Shown: in pieces, positions 22,553-31,023 of the stretch
How the letters are laid out: every line of letters begins with the position of its first letter
Position numbering within the stretch: position 1 is the stretch's first letter
Source: an uncultured Bacteroidales bacterium
Lineage (GTDB): Bacteria > Bacteroidota > Bacteroidia > Bacteroidales > Paludibacteraceae
Length of the DNA stretch: 64,000 nt
Assembly: GCA_902771935.1 (NCBI GenBank)
Contig: CACXYM010000001.1
Span: forward strand, 55,242-119,241
Direction of reading: 5' to 3'
Program-made: the position numbers and the translations under genes
Notes under the pieces: model-generated
Databases searched by the model: none
Seen by the model: the letters and a program-made list of their open reading frames with translations, nothing else
Told to the model about the DNA's origin: nothing

Positions 22553-23657
22553 CTTCTTGATTTAACTTCTCCATTTTCCAATAGTCCATAAAACGATTTA
22601 CGGCACTCCTTTCATCTTCCTCTGTCCAATCAGGCGCGAAAATACCAGAACAATAATCAACATATTCTCGCAAAGCATCTCCAAACGACAGATACTTTGT
22701 GTGTAAATAGTTATCGGCATAAAAAGGAATAGTGTCCTTAGCAGAGGTCTCTTCATACTTATAGGCAAGAGCTTCTACTATTCCTTGATGAGCAAATATA
22801 TTGGCAATCTCAGCTAATTCATCAATATCGCTATACATCCTCATTCCTGATTCAATTTCATAATTAATATCAAATCCTGGAAATGGTTCATTCTGCTGCC
22901 GAGCATTGATAACATCAACTTCATGAGAGGATAATGTATTTAAGCACTCGCCTATTATCTTATCCATCTCATATTCAGTAAGACGGCTCTCTGCACCATT
23001 ATCATAATATGCTACATCCTCGCGTAATAATGCAAGTTTGTCAGTATTGGAGAATAAAATAGAAGGCAACTCCCCGCAATCAAAACGATTTGTGTCTCCA
23101 TAAACATCATCTAATGTTTCGATATGTCTTTCATTAAACACTCTGACACACATCTCCACCATCTTATTGACAATTTCGTCGGAAGCAGACAATAGATATG
23201 AATAATCCCATTCTGTATCTTTAAGTTCCCACAATTCAAAGCCCTTCAAACTAAACTCATCCATTATATCAAAAGCCTCATCTTCAGTAATTGGCCTCAA
23301 TTTTGCTCCGTCTATGATATGCTTTCGTTCAAAATATGTCTGCCAGTCTGCATCATATAAATATGATAATGCATCCATTTTCAACTTTGAAAAATCTGCC
23401 CATGATAATTTTTGAATTTCCTCAATCGCCTCTTTTGCACTACAGCCGGAACATTCATCTGAATCCTTACTCATCATTATCATTCTCATGATATTTTTTA
23501 TGATATCAGATACGGTCAAAACACCATCATGCGTGGCTATAGCCAGAACATGCGGATTTTGGGTAGTGTAATATGTAGTACCGTTTTTCAAACGTTCCTC
23601 TTCTTCAAACATCATATGCATTCTATGATGATATTCAAGTTCAGCATCCCAGTCCAT
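22530..23657 (-). CDS. Unknown acidic cytoplasmic protein
   Basis: 375 residues, strongly acidic, no signal peptide or membrane segment. A Cys pair CSGCSAKEAIEEIQ occurs near residue 90, and the rest is predicted helical (for example YEMDKIIGECLNTLSSHEVD). I do not recognise the family. The gene has its own perfect promoter (23696-23727) and is followed by the overlapping nucleotidase gene, so both should be expressed together; a joint role in nucleotide or phage biology is only a guess from that coupling. Codon use looks more AT-rich than in the core genes around it, consistent with acquisition by transfer. Confidence 0.7.
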   Translation of the reverse strand: MDWDAELEYHHRMHMMFEEEERLKNGTTYYTTQNPHVLAIATHDGVLTVSDIIKNIMRMIMMSKDSDECSGCSAKEAIEEIQKLSWADFSKLKMDALSYLYDADWQTYFERKHIIDGAKLRPITEDEAFDIMDEFSLKGFELWELKDTEWDYSYLLSASDEIVNKMVEMCVRVFNERHIETLDDVYGDTNRFDCGELPSILFSNTDKLALLREDVAYYDNGAESRLTEYEMDKIIGECLNTLSSHEVDVINARQQNEPFPGFDINYEIESGMRMYSDIDELAEIANIFAHQGIVEALAYKYEETSAKDTIPFYADNYLHTKYLSFGDALREYVDYCSGIFAPDWTEEDERSAVNRFMDYWKMEKLNQEDVRGNYG

Positions 23658-23695
23658 AATCTATGTTTGCTATTCTATGATTTTCTAAACGTTTG

Positions 23696-23727
23696 CAAAG
23701 GTACTGTTTATTGGTGACATTACCAAA
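23696..23727 (-). promoter_or_regulatory. Promoter of the unknown gene / nucleotidase pair
   Basis: Minus strand: TTTG (23727-23724), 20-bp spacer, TACCTTTG (23703-23696). Shares the upstream flank GTTACAAACTTTTGG with the orphan promoter at 21295-21326. Confidence 0.85.
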
Positions 23728-23744
23728 AGTTTGTAACCTAAAAG

Positions 23745-24689
23745 TCAGTTTGATGGAGAGATTCTTTCCGGATAGGTTACTAATGATCTGTCAAGGATGA
23801 TGGAGTGCGCTTCGCCACGATGCACTTTGATCTCATAGTATTGAAGCAAGTCTTTGTTGGGTATAGCCTGACGTAAAGCTTTATAACATTGTGACTTTTT
23901 AACGTAAAGAGCTTCCGGCTTGGCGATGTCTAATAACCTATTGATGGATTCCAACAAGCGTTCTTTATCCGAACGATTCGTAAACAACATATATAAGCGA
24001 GTGAACTCTTGTCGGTGTTTGTCCAATTCTTGTAGCCTAATACCCTCTACGTGAAGCAGAAAGAGCACGTATAATGCTTTTATCTGCGCGTTGAATTTGA
24101 TTTCGCGATCATAGTCCGGTAGTAAGAATTGGTAGGTGTTATTCGTAATTACAAGGCGACTTGGTTCCGTATATTCGGCAAGCGTTGTTTTATCTGTAAT
24201 CGAAAATAAAGGACTACCAATTGAGAATTCCGGCACTTCCTCATCATCGGCAATAATGAAATCTGACTTCCTGATGTGCCAATTCTCATTGATATTACCT
24301 TCCAGCGCTTCATCAAACATATCTTGCAAGTGCTGAATATAGGTAAGAATTGCATCCCAGAAGTATCGTGGTGAGAATGGTTCCGCATAAGCAGCGAAAA
24401 AGTCATACTTCGGTTGTAATTCTGTTTGGGACGGGATTAACGGAGAATATAGAGCAGCATTACCATGACTATCAAAATAATCATTCCGGCTTTCCAAATA
24501 GACCAGCCGAACGGAAATCCATATAGAACTCTCTTTTTCGAGCTTTGCTATCACATTATCAGCGTGAGCTTTAACATAGTTATTCAGCGCAATGTTCTGC
24601 TCACTTGCGATGTAATAGATGGTGCCATAAGGCAAATCCCTATATATATCATCGGAGAATGATGCTATTTTCTTTATTAGTTTTTGCAT
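23745..24689 (-). CDS. Unknown Bacteroidota protein of accessory regions
   Basis: 314 residues, cytoplasmic. The N-terminal half is unassigned. The C-terminal ~120 residues (KALYVLFLLHVEGIRLQELDKHR...RLYMLFTNRSDKERLLESIN...YYEIKVHRGEAHSIIL) resemble a domain seen in many uncharacterised Bacteroidota proteins of similar size, with a winged-helix-like ALYVLFLLHVEGI start; this recollection has not been checked. It lies 94 bp downstream of the rhuM-like gene on the same strand and could be co-transcribed with it. No catalytic motif is visible. Confidence 0.7.
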   Translation of the reverse strand: MQKLIKKIASFSDDIYRDLPYGTIYYIASEQNIALNNYVKAHADNVIAKLEKESSIWISVRLVYLESRNDYFDSHGNAALYSPLIPSQTELQPKYDFFAAYAEPFSPRYFWDAILTYIQHLQDMFDEALEGNINENWHIRKSDFIIADDEEVPEFSIGSPLFSITDKTTLAEYTEPSRLVITNNTYQFLLPDYDREIKFNAQIKALYVLFLLHVEGIRLQELDKHRQEFTRLYMLFTNRSDKERLLESINRLLDIAKPEALYVKKSQCYKALRQAIPNKDLLQYYEIKVHRGEAHSIILDRSLVTYPERISPSN

Positions 24690-24783
24690 AGTAATGGGTT
24701 ATTGAAGGTATAGTATGTCATCCCATTTTACGTCTAAGATCTGACGGTATGTTGCAGCTCGTGACAGGTTGTCACGGTCTGAT
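24690..24783 (-). other. Possible gene-end remnant between RhuM and the unknown gene
   Basis: On the minus strand a short open frame reads RDNLSRAATYRQILDVKWDD followed by ILYLQ and a stop. It has no start and is out of frame with rhuM, so it looks like the tail of a lost gene. Confidence 0.3.
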
Positions 24784-25683
24784 TTATCTTACATGCTTGA
24801 GGATGTCTTCGGCATCAATGCTGAGTAGAGATACGGCACCTAATTTTTGCCCAGCGTCTTTGAGTGATGGTCCACAATGGTAGAGATTGTCATCGGCGAT
24901 GATCCAACGATCGTGGGAAGCATGCTTCCAAATGTGCGTATAAATAGGTTCTAGTCCTGCAGTGTCATTATGCAGTTTTTGCAATTTGCTGAGATTGACG
25001 CCGGAATAGATATCCGCCTTGACACCTTTGGCGCGTACGTCAAGCATCTCAAAGGTAGCAGCATCCACATAAGCATCAATGATGATGACACGCTTCTTAG
25101 CAGTTTTAATAATTTTCTCTAGTAATACACGTGCCTCAAAGAACTCGCCGTTAAAGAAGACTTGCTCCACCGGAGGCAGTGATGTGCGTACGAAGAAGTC
25201 TACTTGTTCTTCAGTCTTTGCCACGCGCTGTTCTAAGGCTTGGAATCTATGATCAATACGTTCCTCCAAATGCAGTAATTGCTGATTGACAGCATATCCA
25301 CGGAGCATGTATTCCTTCAAGACTTTGTTTGCCCAGCGCCGGAACTCTATACCTCTGCTACTTTTAACGCGATAGCCTACAGAAAGAATGACATCCAAGC
25401 TGTAGTACTCGATTTGACGAACTACATCACGTGCGCCTTCCCGTTGAACTATCGCAAATTTTGCGACAGTTGGATTTTCATCTGATTGAACTGTCGCATT
25501 TTTTGCGACAGTTGGAGACAACTCCTCGCGTAAGGCATTAGTAATATGCTTACCGATGGTCTTAACATCACGATCAAACAACAAAGCTATTTGGTTACGG
25601 TTCAACCATACAGTTTCGTTTTCCAATTTAACCTCTATTGATAGTTGGTCATTAGGCTGATATAAAACGATTTCGTCTGTCAT
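24784..25683 (-). CDS. RhuM family protein with C-terminal PLD-like region
   Basis: 299 residues from the ATG at 25683 (MTDEIVLYQPNDQ); a longer frame upstream runs through the promoter and is rejected. The N-terminal RhuM domain shows VWLNRNQIALLFDRDVKTIGKHI (helix-turn-helix-like), then YYSLDVILSVGYRVKS and EFRRWANKVLKEYMLRGYAVN. A coiled segment (LEERIDHRFQALEQRVAKTE) leads to a C-terminal domain with KKRVIIIDAYVDAATFEML and HDRWIIADDNLYHCGPSLKD, similar to phospholipase-D-like ORF6N/RhuM extensions. The function is unknown; the family is common in mobile and defence-rich regions. Between the two halves of the RhuM domain the segment PTVAKNATVQ is followed by a near-copy PTVAKFAIVQ, encoded by palindromic DNA. 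Confidence 0.85.
   Translation of the reverse strand: MTDEIVLYQPNDQLSIEVKLENETVWLNRNQIALLFDRDVKTIGKHITNALREELSPTVAKNATVQSDENPTVAKFAIVQREGARDVVRQIEYYSLDVILSVGYRVKSSRGIEFRRWANKVLKEYMLRGYAVNQQLLHLEERIDHRFQALEQRVAKTEEQVDFFVRTSLPPVEQVFFNGEFFEARVLLEKIIKTAKKRVIIIDAYVDAATFEMLDVRAKGVKADIYSGVNLSKLQKLHNDTAGLEPIYTHIWKHASHDRWIIADDNLYHCGPSLKDAGQKLGAVSLLSIDAEDILKHVR
25447..25515. repeat. Tandem palindromic duplication inside rhuM
   Basis: Two units, AACTATCGCAAATTTTGCGA and AACTGTCGCATTTTTTGCGA, each followed by CAGTTGG; each is an imperfect palindrome and they encode the repeated peptide TVAKFAIVQ / TVAKNATVQ. Confidence 0.8.
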
Positions 25684-25708
25684 TAGTGGATAAAATGCTT
25701 TTGCGCTG

Positions 25709-25740
25709 CAAAGGTACGGAAAAATTTTGATATGTGCAAA
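25709..25740 (-). promoter_or_regulatory. rhuM promoter
   Basis: Minus strand: TTTG (25740-25737), 20-bp spacer, TACCTTTG (25716-25709), 26 bp before the chosen ATG. Confidence 0.85.
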
Positions 25741-25878
25741 AAAAAGTACAACTTTTCGGAGAAAAGCTGCACTTTGAAGACACAGAGATGTGCAATTTTG
25801 CAATGATGCAATAAGAGCGGCGAGCGCCGCTCTTATTGTTAATACAGAGATCGTGATTGGAGTGACCTACTGGTAAGC

Positions 25879-28110
25879 TCAGGTGAGGCAGTGCCATTTG
25901 CCATCGGCGGTTTTGTCAATACGGCCGATTTTGCGCCAGCGGCAGAGTAGAGAGTTGACGCTGGTAGGTGTTACAGATTGGTTCTTGCGTGCACGGAGAC
26001 GGATGAGGTCCGTAGTAGTGAAGTCACGTGGCAGGAGTGCCAACAGGGATGAAGCTGCTCCACGTTCGGTCAAGGCATTGAGAGCGCCGGTGAGTTCCTG
26101 TTCCATCTGGTTGCCCCAGAGTTCCATCTGGTTGCGGAAGACGTATTCGGCAACCCATTCGGCGAATTGTCCGACGGTTTTGGTGTACTTATGGTTCTCA
26201 AGGAGGAAGCAGAGCATACCAGCTCGGAAACCCATGACAGCAGCACGACGACGGAGCGTGTCCATGGCGTGGTTATCGGCATCAATGGCTTGTTGACGCT
26301 TGCACTCGAGCCAGTCAGCGATGACGGTGTTGAGTTGTGGACAAACGAGAGTGCCTTGCTCGGCATCTAGCTGACGTGCCCAGCGGATGATTTCAGCTTT
26401 CTCGGAGTCTGTGTACGGTGCAAAGACGGGAATCTCGGTGAAGCTGGTGTCCGGGAGTTGCGCAAAGCAGACACGTGTGGCGAGACCGTTTTCAAGGTCT
26501 TTGAAGAAGCGCTTCATGGAGTTAGGTGTTCCTGTGAGCAGCAGATTGTAATAGACCTTGATGTGGGCATTGAACGACGCATCGGACATGTAGGCCTGAC
26601 CGTATTCGGCATTGTCGAAGGCGAGACGATAAATGTCGGACTTCTGCGACCAGACGCCAGCACGTTCGGACTTGACGAGTGTGTCCATTTCTTCGCCGAT
26701 ACCTATGAGGTGTTTTCCTTCGGCATAGGTGAGGAGTTGGAGCAGTTTGGCGATACTGATGGCGACGCCGTTATTACGCGGACAGGCGTGCGGATCTTCC
26801 GGCTGGTTCTTGGAGTTTTTGGAAGCACGGAGTTTGTCCTTGTAGGCTTGCTCTTTCTCGCGTTCGATGGTGTCCTGCTCGTTGATAGGCGTGAGGAGCA
26901 GGTCGAGCGGTTTGCGGATAAAGGACTTACCGGAAGCTGCAGGAGCCGTGATGCAGGAGAAGAACGAGAGCGACTGTTCCTGACGGTCTAAGTACTCGAA
27001 GCGGATGCGTGTTGCCAATGTGCCGAGGACGGGCAGTGAGGCAATGACCATAGCCGGACGGTATTCTGCAGGGAGCCGGCGACAGATGAGGCGTAATAAC
27101 CGTGGTAATTCCGGCAGGGCTAAATCGGTGGATTTGGCATTGGTGATTTGTGATTTCACATTAGCTTCCCGTTCCCGTTCACAGATGGCGACAGCGGACT
27201 GCACGATGACAGGGATCTCTGATTTACGAGGTCTGCCAATGGCGGAACTGATGGCTTGACGACGTTCGGGTTCGGAGAGGCTGAAGTCGGGAAGGACTTG
27301 GAGCAAGAGTTCCGGGTTGAAGTCGCAGATGTATCGCATGTAGTTGGCGAGGGAGAAGTAGACGGTGTTGCGCTCGCCCTGGATGGCACCACCTCCGTTG
27401 CCAGTGGCGATGAGGAGTTGGGCGATGATGTCCTTGTAAGGGATGTCGCGGTAGCTCGGCGGAGTAGCGCCGAGGAGTGAACCGTCGGGAGTGGACGGCG
27501 GCAACGCCTTGTCCGGATACAATCCGGACGTAATGGACGAAGGATTTTCCGGCAGGTTGAGTAGTCCATCCTCGTTGCAATAGAGGATGTAGGAACGAGG
27601 AACGATGTAGGAAGCACGGGCAAGGTCCTTGGTGACGGCGTCGTACTCGGTGATGCCGAGAGCGGTGGCGATGCGGAGTTGGGCGGCTTCGATAGGTTCG
27701 AGAGTCATTCTTTCGGCGATGATGCGCAGGCCGTGGCCGGAGGCAGTGATGGCAACCAATACGATGTGGTTGTCGTTTAGCGTTGAGCGTTTAGCGATTA
27801 GCGATTCGAACCAGGCACGGGGATTATCGACGTGGTCGATGTCGAGCATGGCAAGGCCGGATGGAACAGCATCAGCAGAGATGCGTTTGCCGTTGGCAAA
27901 AGAAGCGGCATGCGGAATGATGATAGGAAGGCGCTTTTTGAGAGTCTGCTTGCGGTCGTTGTAGTCCTCGGAGGAAGGGTCGAGAGCAGCAATACGACGG
28001 CAGATGTTAGAGACTTCGGGACTGTCTATGAGTTGGTCCCAGATGGTTTTTGTGAGTGGCATAGGCTCACCTTTACAAATATTCAATTGATAACAAATAC
28101 GTGTTTGCAT
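25879..28110 (-). CDS. VirE N-terminal / DUF3987 protein (mobile-element primase-helicase-like)
   Basis: 743 residues. The N-terminal part (about 15-190: PSGLAMLDIDHVDNPRAWFE, VAITASGHGLRIIAE, ARASYIVPRSYIL) is the VirE_N domain, a primase-like fold. The C-terminal part from about residue 330 (ELPRLLRLICRRLPAEYRPA, FFSCITAPAASGKSFI with a P-loop-like AASGKS, LIGIGEEMDTLVKS, NLLLTGTPNSMKRFF) is DUF3987, an AAA-like module. The pair is a hallmark of Bacteroidota mobile DNA. M17 (28062) is an alternative start. A heptamer array is read in frame at 27774-27808 (IAKRSTLN) and a weaker one near 27133-27160. The two small genes upstream belong to the same unit. Confidence 0.85.
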   Translation of the reverse strand: MQTRICYQLNICKGEPMPLTKTIWDQLIDSPEVSNICRRIAALDPSSEDYNDRKQTLKKRLPIIIPHAASFANGKRISADAVPSGLAMLDIDHVDNPRAWFESLIAKRSTLNDNHIVLVAITASGHGLRIIAERMTLEPIEAAQLRIATALGITEYDAVTKDLARASYIVPRSYILYCNEDGLLNLPENPSSITSGLYPDKALPPSTPDGSLLGATPPSYRDIPYKDIIAQLLIATGNGGGAIQGERNTVYFSLANYMRYICDFNPELLLQVLPDFSLSEPERRQAISSAIGRPRKSEIPVIVQSAVAICEREREANVKSQITNAKSTDLALPELPRLLRLICRRLPAEYRPAMVIASLPVLGTLATRIRFEYLDRQEQSLSFFSCITAPAASGKSFIRKPLDLLLTPINEQDTIEREKEQAYKDKLRASKNSKNQPEDPHACPRNNGVAISIAKLLQLLTYAEGKHLIGIGEEMDTLVKSERAGVWSQKSDIYRLAFDNAEYGQAYMSDASFNAHIKVYYNLLLTGTPNSMKRFFKDLENGLATRVCFAQLPDTSFTEIPVFAPYTDSEKAEIIRWARQLDAEQGTLVCPQLNTVIADWLECKRQQAIDADNHAMDTLRRRAAVMGFRAGMLCFLLENHKYTKTVGQFAEWVAEYVFRNQMELWGNQMEQELTGALNALTERGAASSLLALLPRDFTTTDLIRLRARKNQSVTPTSVNSLLCRWRKIGRIDKTADGKWHCLT
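27774..27808. repeat. Heptamer array inside the VirE/DUF3987 gene
   Basis: Five 7-bp steps: CGTTTAG, CGTTGAG, CGTTTAG, CGATTAG, CGATTCG. Translated on the minus strand as part of SLIAKRSTLND. A second, weaker run (TTTGGCA, TTGGTGA, TTTGTGA, TTTCACA) lies at 27133-27160. Confidence 0.75.
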
Positions 28111-28112
28111 AA

Positions 28113-28147
28113 TGTTGACTGTTTATTGTTTAATGTTTAATGATTTT
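28113..28147. repeat. Heptamer array over the stop codon of the 116-residue gene
   Basis: TGTTGAC, TGTTTAT, TGTTTAA, TGTTTAA, TGATTTT on the plus strand. It covers the last codons (SLNIKQ) and the stop of the gene at 28123-28473 and the space before the VirE gene. Confidence 0.75.
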
Positions 28148-28473
28148 AGGGCATTGTGTTTGCCTTTGGAGCGTGTCCACTCGCAGCCGACGTGATGTAT
28201 TTCGGCATGGTCTTCGGGATAGAGTTTTCGTTGGTGGATGGCTTTTTTGTTGATGGCGTTTTGCATTTTTTGCCATTGTTGTTCGTCCACTTCGATTTTG
28301 TCTATCTGGAAAGGATTGAAGATGTCGCAGTCAATCATCCAGGGATTCATGGTCATACGGCAGTGCGTTTTGAGTGGTCCGTTGATACCTCTGACTACAC
28401 CTTTTTCGGTGTAGAAGGGGCAGGCGCTACTACACTTCGCGCCGCCCTTTCTGAAAGCAATTAGGATTGGCAT
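28123..28473 (-). CDS. Small Cys-containing protein of the VirE module, unknown
   Basis: 116 residues, soluble. The N-terminus has KCSSACPFYTEKGVVRG and then KTHCRMTMNPWMIDCDIFNP; the four Cys residues could bind metal. The C-terminal half is charged and helical (QQWQKMQNAINKKAIHQR) with HAEIHHVGCEWT. Its start overlaps the end of the upstream gene by 13 nt and the VirE/DUF3987 gene starts 12 bp after its stop, so the three form one unit. I recall similar short genes beside VirE-like genes in Bacteroidota but cannot name the family. The last six codons come from a heptamer repeat. Confidence 0.65.
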   Translation of the reverse strand: MPILIAFRKGGAKCSSACPFYTEKGVVRGINGPLKTHCRMTMNPWMIDCDIFNPFQIDKIEVDEQQWQKMQNAINKKAIHQRKLYPEDHAEIHHVGCEWTRSKGKHNALKSLNIKQ

Positions 28474-28886
28474 AACTCCTCCATTTCTACAACTTCATCA
28501 CCGAATTTCTCCGCTTCTGATTCGAGGGACTCCGCTAACCATACGTTCTTGGCAATCTCGTCATTGCGGAAGTAGAAACCGACGTACACGCCATAGTTGT
28601 CCTGACTCATCGTACCATGAATAGTACGTGCAAGCACCTTACGCTTACGATCGGGACGAGGGGCACTTGGTTTGTGGGACTTCTCCACGGCGAGGAAATT
28701 ATCCTCGTCCAGAAGCGTCAACTTCACGTCGCGTGTCTCACCGGTTTGGATGACTGACTCGTTACCTACGAACTTGACGTTCATTTCCAGGAACGATGAC
28801 TTTACTGCTGCCTCTGCAGCTTTCTTCACTTGTGCCTTAGCACTTACTTTTGCCACTTGGGACTTTTTAGCTTTTGAAGCTTCCAT
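28461..28886 (-). CDS. Small unknown protein, first gene of the VirE module
   Basis: 141 residues. A Lys/Ala-rich, probably disordered N-terminus (EASKAKKSQVAKVSAKAQVK, residues 2-21) precedes a compact domain with MNVKFVGNESVIQTGETRDV, a basic PRPDRKRKVLARTIHGTM and YGVYVGFYFRNDEIAKNVWL. The basic N-terminus suggests nucleic-acid binding, by analogy with the small DNA-binding genes that often precede VirE genes, but no known fold is recognised. The 5' flank on this strand contains an inverted repeat (AGGTGT at 28900-28905 with ACACCT at 28952-28957; outer arms AGAAT/ATTCT) that could fold in the leader. Confidence 0.6.
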   Translation of the reverse strand: MEASKAKKSQVAKVSAKAQVKKAAEAAVKSSFLEMNVKFVGNESVIQTGETRDVKLTLLDEDNFLAVEKSHKPSAPRPDRKRKVLARTIHGTMSQDNYGVYVGFYFRNDEIAKNVWLAESLESEAEKFGDEVVEMEELCQS

Positions 28887-29076
28887 TGTAGAATAATAGG
28901 TGTGGTTTTATCCGTGACCAACGTGGTTCATCGGGGCACGACCTACACCTCCAGATTCTACAAATTCTATCACTTAAATTTTTATTATAATCATAAAAAA
29001 AAATCATAAAAAAGATAACATGACATATCATAAAACGGCTGTCAATCTGTCAGTAAGGTACACCTGACAAAATGGC

Positions 29077-29104
29077 AAAAAAAAGAGAGCCGTGAAGCTC
29101 TCTT
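29077..29104 (-). terminator. Intrinsic terminator of the restriction-modification operon
   Basis: AAGAGAGC (29083-29090), CGTGAA, GCTCTCTT (29097-29104); on the minus strand the stem is followed by a run of eight T. It lies 21 bp after the stop at 29125. Confidence 0.85.
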
Positions 29105-29124
29105 ATTAGAAATGAAATAGTCAT

Positions 29125-30063
29125 CTATACTACTTCACCATATGGTTTCAGATTTTCGTGGAGACATTTATGTTTATATATAGCATATACAGCGTCTGCT
29201 ATATGTTGAAACTTTCGGCAAAATTTTTCACTTCCTTTATTTTTGAAAGTCCAATTTGGATATAAAGGATCTTTTTCTATGTGATGTGTGTAGTTTTGGA
29301 AATTCTGTATTGTAGATGGTTTGTGTTTCCATCCATCTCCCTGCATCAACGCACTAAAGTCCTCAAACGTATTAAATAAACCTATATCCGAGCCCATACG
29401 AAAAACTCCATACCAGTCATAGATGTTTTTTATTGTTTTTACATGAGTATCTTTACTATACCATGTATCTTGAGCCTGCTTCATCGCCTCTGCAAATAGT
29501 GCACGATGTTTATCTAATTCGAGAAGGACTTCTTCATCACTAATTAAATTATCATCTTTACTCTTTATAGGAGTTTTTAATTGTGTATCTTTAAAATAAT
29601 CATACACATCGAGTTCTCCACCATAAATTCCTTCATACCGGTCATTCTTTTCTGTGACCATAGGGATGAGTTGATTGAATAGCGGATTAGTCTCAAGCTG
29701 ACGAATAAGTGCGATACAAAACTGCTCGTACGGATGATTTTCCAAACTCTTTTGTTTTCGAGTTAATTGGTATAAGATGACAAAGCGGACGAGAAATGAA
29801 ATACGTTCGGCATCTTCGACGCTATAATTTGACATCTGCAGGAATATCGTATTTTGTAGTGCGTCTATGGCAAATAAAGGATTCTCGCTCTGTTCTATTT
29901 CCGAACAATACTGCAAGGCGATATTCCATATTTCCTGAGGGGTCATTGAGCGTATTTGACAGCACACATGAGCTAATGCATCAAATAGATTTTGGTATAA
30001 TCTATCCTTGGAAAACTCGCGCTGCCATTTTTGGATATCATCTTCAGGAGGGCGTTGATACAT
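29125..30063 (-). CDS. Unknown protein, third gene of the type IIG restriction-modification operon
   Basis: 312 residues, soluble, helical. Visible: ISFLVRFVILYQLTRKQKSLENHPYEQ... (central helices), DNLISDEEVLLELDKHRALF and a C-terminal WTFKNKGSEKFCRKFQHIADAVYAIYK. No catalytic motif or known domain recognised. It starts 3 bp after the stop of the second gene and is followed by the operon terminator, so it is surely expressed with the MmeI-like enzyme. Its position, a gene of unknown family fixed to a restriction enzyme operon, suggests a defence accessory role; this is inference only. Confidence 0.75.
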   Translation of the reverse strand: MYQRPPEDDIQKWQREFSKDRLYQNLFDALAHVCCQIRSMTPQEIWNIALQYCSEIEQSENPLFAIDALQNTIFLQMSNYSVEDAERISFLVRFVILYQLTRKQKSLENHPYEQFCIALIRQLETNPLFNQLIPMVTEKNDRYEGIYGGELDVYDYFKDTQLKTPIKSKDDNLISDEEVLLELDKHRALFAEAMKQAQDTWYSKDTHVKTIKNIYDWYGVFRMGSDIGLFNTFEDFSALMQGDGWKHKPSTIQNFQNYTHHIEKDPLYPNWTFKNKGSEKFCRKFQHIADAVYAIYKHKCLHENLKPYGEVV

Positions 30064-30066
30064 ATA

Positions 30067-30978
30067 CTAATCGTAATATTGTTGACACTTATTCAAAAAT
30101 TCACCTGCACGCTCATAAGCAGCGGTATCATTTTTCTCAAATAGCGATGAACTGGCTTCGGATGAAAATACTTTGTTAAACGTTCTCTCATCCATCTCTT
30201 GCTCGACGGGATTCATCTCTTTTGCGACATGAATGACTTTATGACGAACAGGTTTAATAACAATATCATGACCTGTCCCGGAAAACGCATTAACGATATC
30301 ATCATTTTCTTTGTTCTTAGTAAAGTATAACTTCTCATTTTTTGCAGCTTCAAGCCCTATACGGGTAGCACCATTACGCTCTTTGCCAAACGATTGCCAT
30401 TTTTTTATATCCTCACTTAACCAATCTTTATTTGGGAACGGGAATTTGAAAAGTAAGCTTTGAATTCCGTGAGTCTTCTCATACTTGTTATATAAATTCC
30501 AGAAAACTTTTGAATGGTATTGCGCTTTTATCTCCACTTCCAGCCCACATTCTTTTTTCAGCCATTTCGATATGTTTGCTTCTAATATTGCCGCAACTGT
30601 ATGGGGCTTAAAAACGGCCGTGTTCTTACGAACTGCTATCAGTTGGCGCTCCTTGCGGTTATCAATAACTATATCTACCCAGGGGTCATTTTGGATTTTC
30701 TTGACTTTGAAATCAATTCTTTGTTTGAATGACCCTCTTCTTTCCATCTGAAAAACAATGATGCCATTAAAGTGCCATAATAGCTTTACTCTATAAAACC
30801 GACCATTTCTTTCAAAATGGCTTGGTAAATTATCAGGCTTGAAGAATCTGTCGAAATAATCTTGTTTATGAGAAAAGATCTCTTGTTCTTCTTCGGACGT
30901 CCGGCGAGGGAACAGAGTCATGTCTTGAGGCTCTTTAATAGTCCGAAATTCGTAAGATAAAATAGAAAAATTTGCCAT
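30067..30978 (-). CDS. Unknown protein, second gene of the type IIG restriction-modification operon
   Basis: 303 residues. The N-terminal third is beta-rich (FYRVKLLWHFNGIIVFQME), followed by IDFKVKKIQNDPWVDIVIDN and FKPHTVAAILEANISKWLKK, then a basic middle with FPFPNKDWLSEDIKKWQSFG. The C-terminus is charged. No signal peptide, membrane helix or known motif. It follows the MmeI-like gene by 45 bp and precedes the third gene by 3 bp. I do not recognise the family. The beta-rich N-terminus followed by a helical part could be a nucleic-acid or protein interaction module. Confidence 0.75.
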   Translation of the reverse strand: MANFSILSYEFRTIKEPQDMTLFPRRTSEEEQEIFSHKQDYFDRFFKPDNLPSHFERNGRFYRVKLLWHFNGIIVFQMERRGSFKQRIDFKVKKIQNDPWVDIVIDNRKERQLIAVRKNTAVFKPHTVAAILEANISKWLKKECGLEVEIKAQYHSKVFWNLYNKYEKTHGIQSLLFKFPFPNKDWLSEDIKKWQSFGKERNGATRIGLEAAKNEKLYFTKNKENDDIVNAFSGTGHDIVIKPVRHKVIHVAKEMNPVEQEMDERTFNKVFSSEASSSLFEKNDTAAYERAGEFLNKCQQYYD

Positions 30979-31023
30979 ATATTTTATATTTAATAGGTAT
31001 AATATAATCTCTCAAGTATTTAT

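Noticed and set aside
25883-28140. Plus-strand frames of 80-180 codons opposite the VirE gene
   Set aside because: Antisense shadows; the minus-strand frame has clear VirE and DUF3987 motifs.
28960-29030. AATCATAAAA repeats as an 11-bp array
   Set aside because: Only two or three A-rich units with irregular steps; not comparable to arrays A-C.
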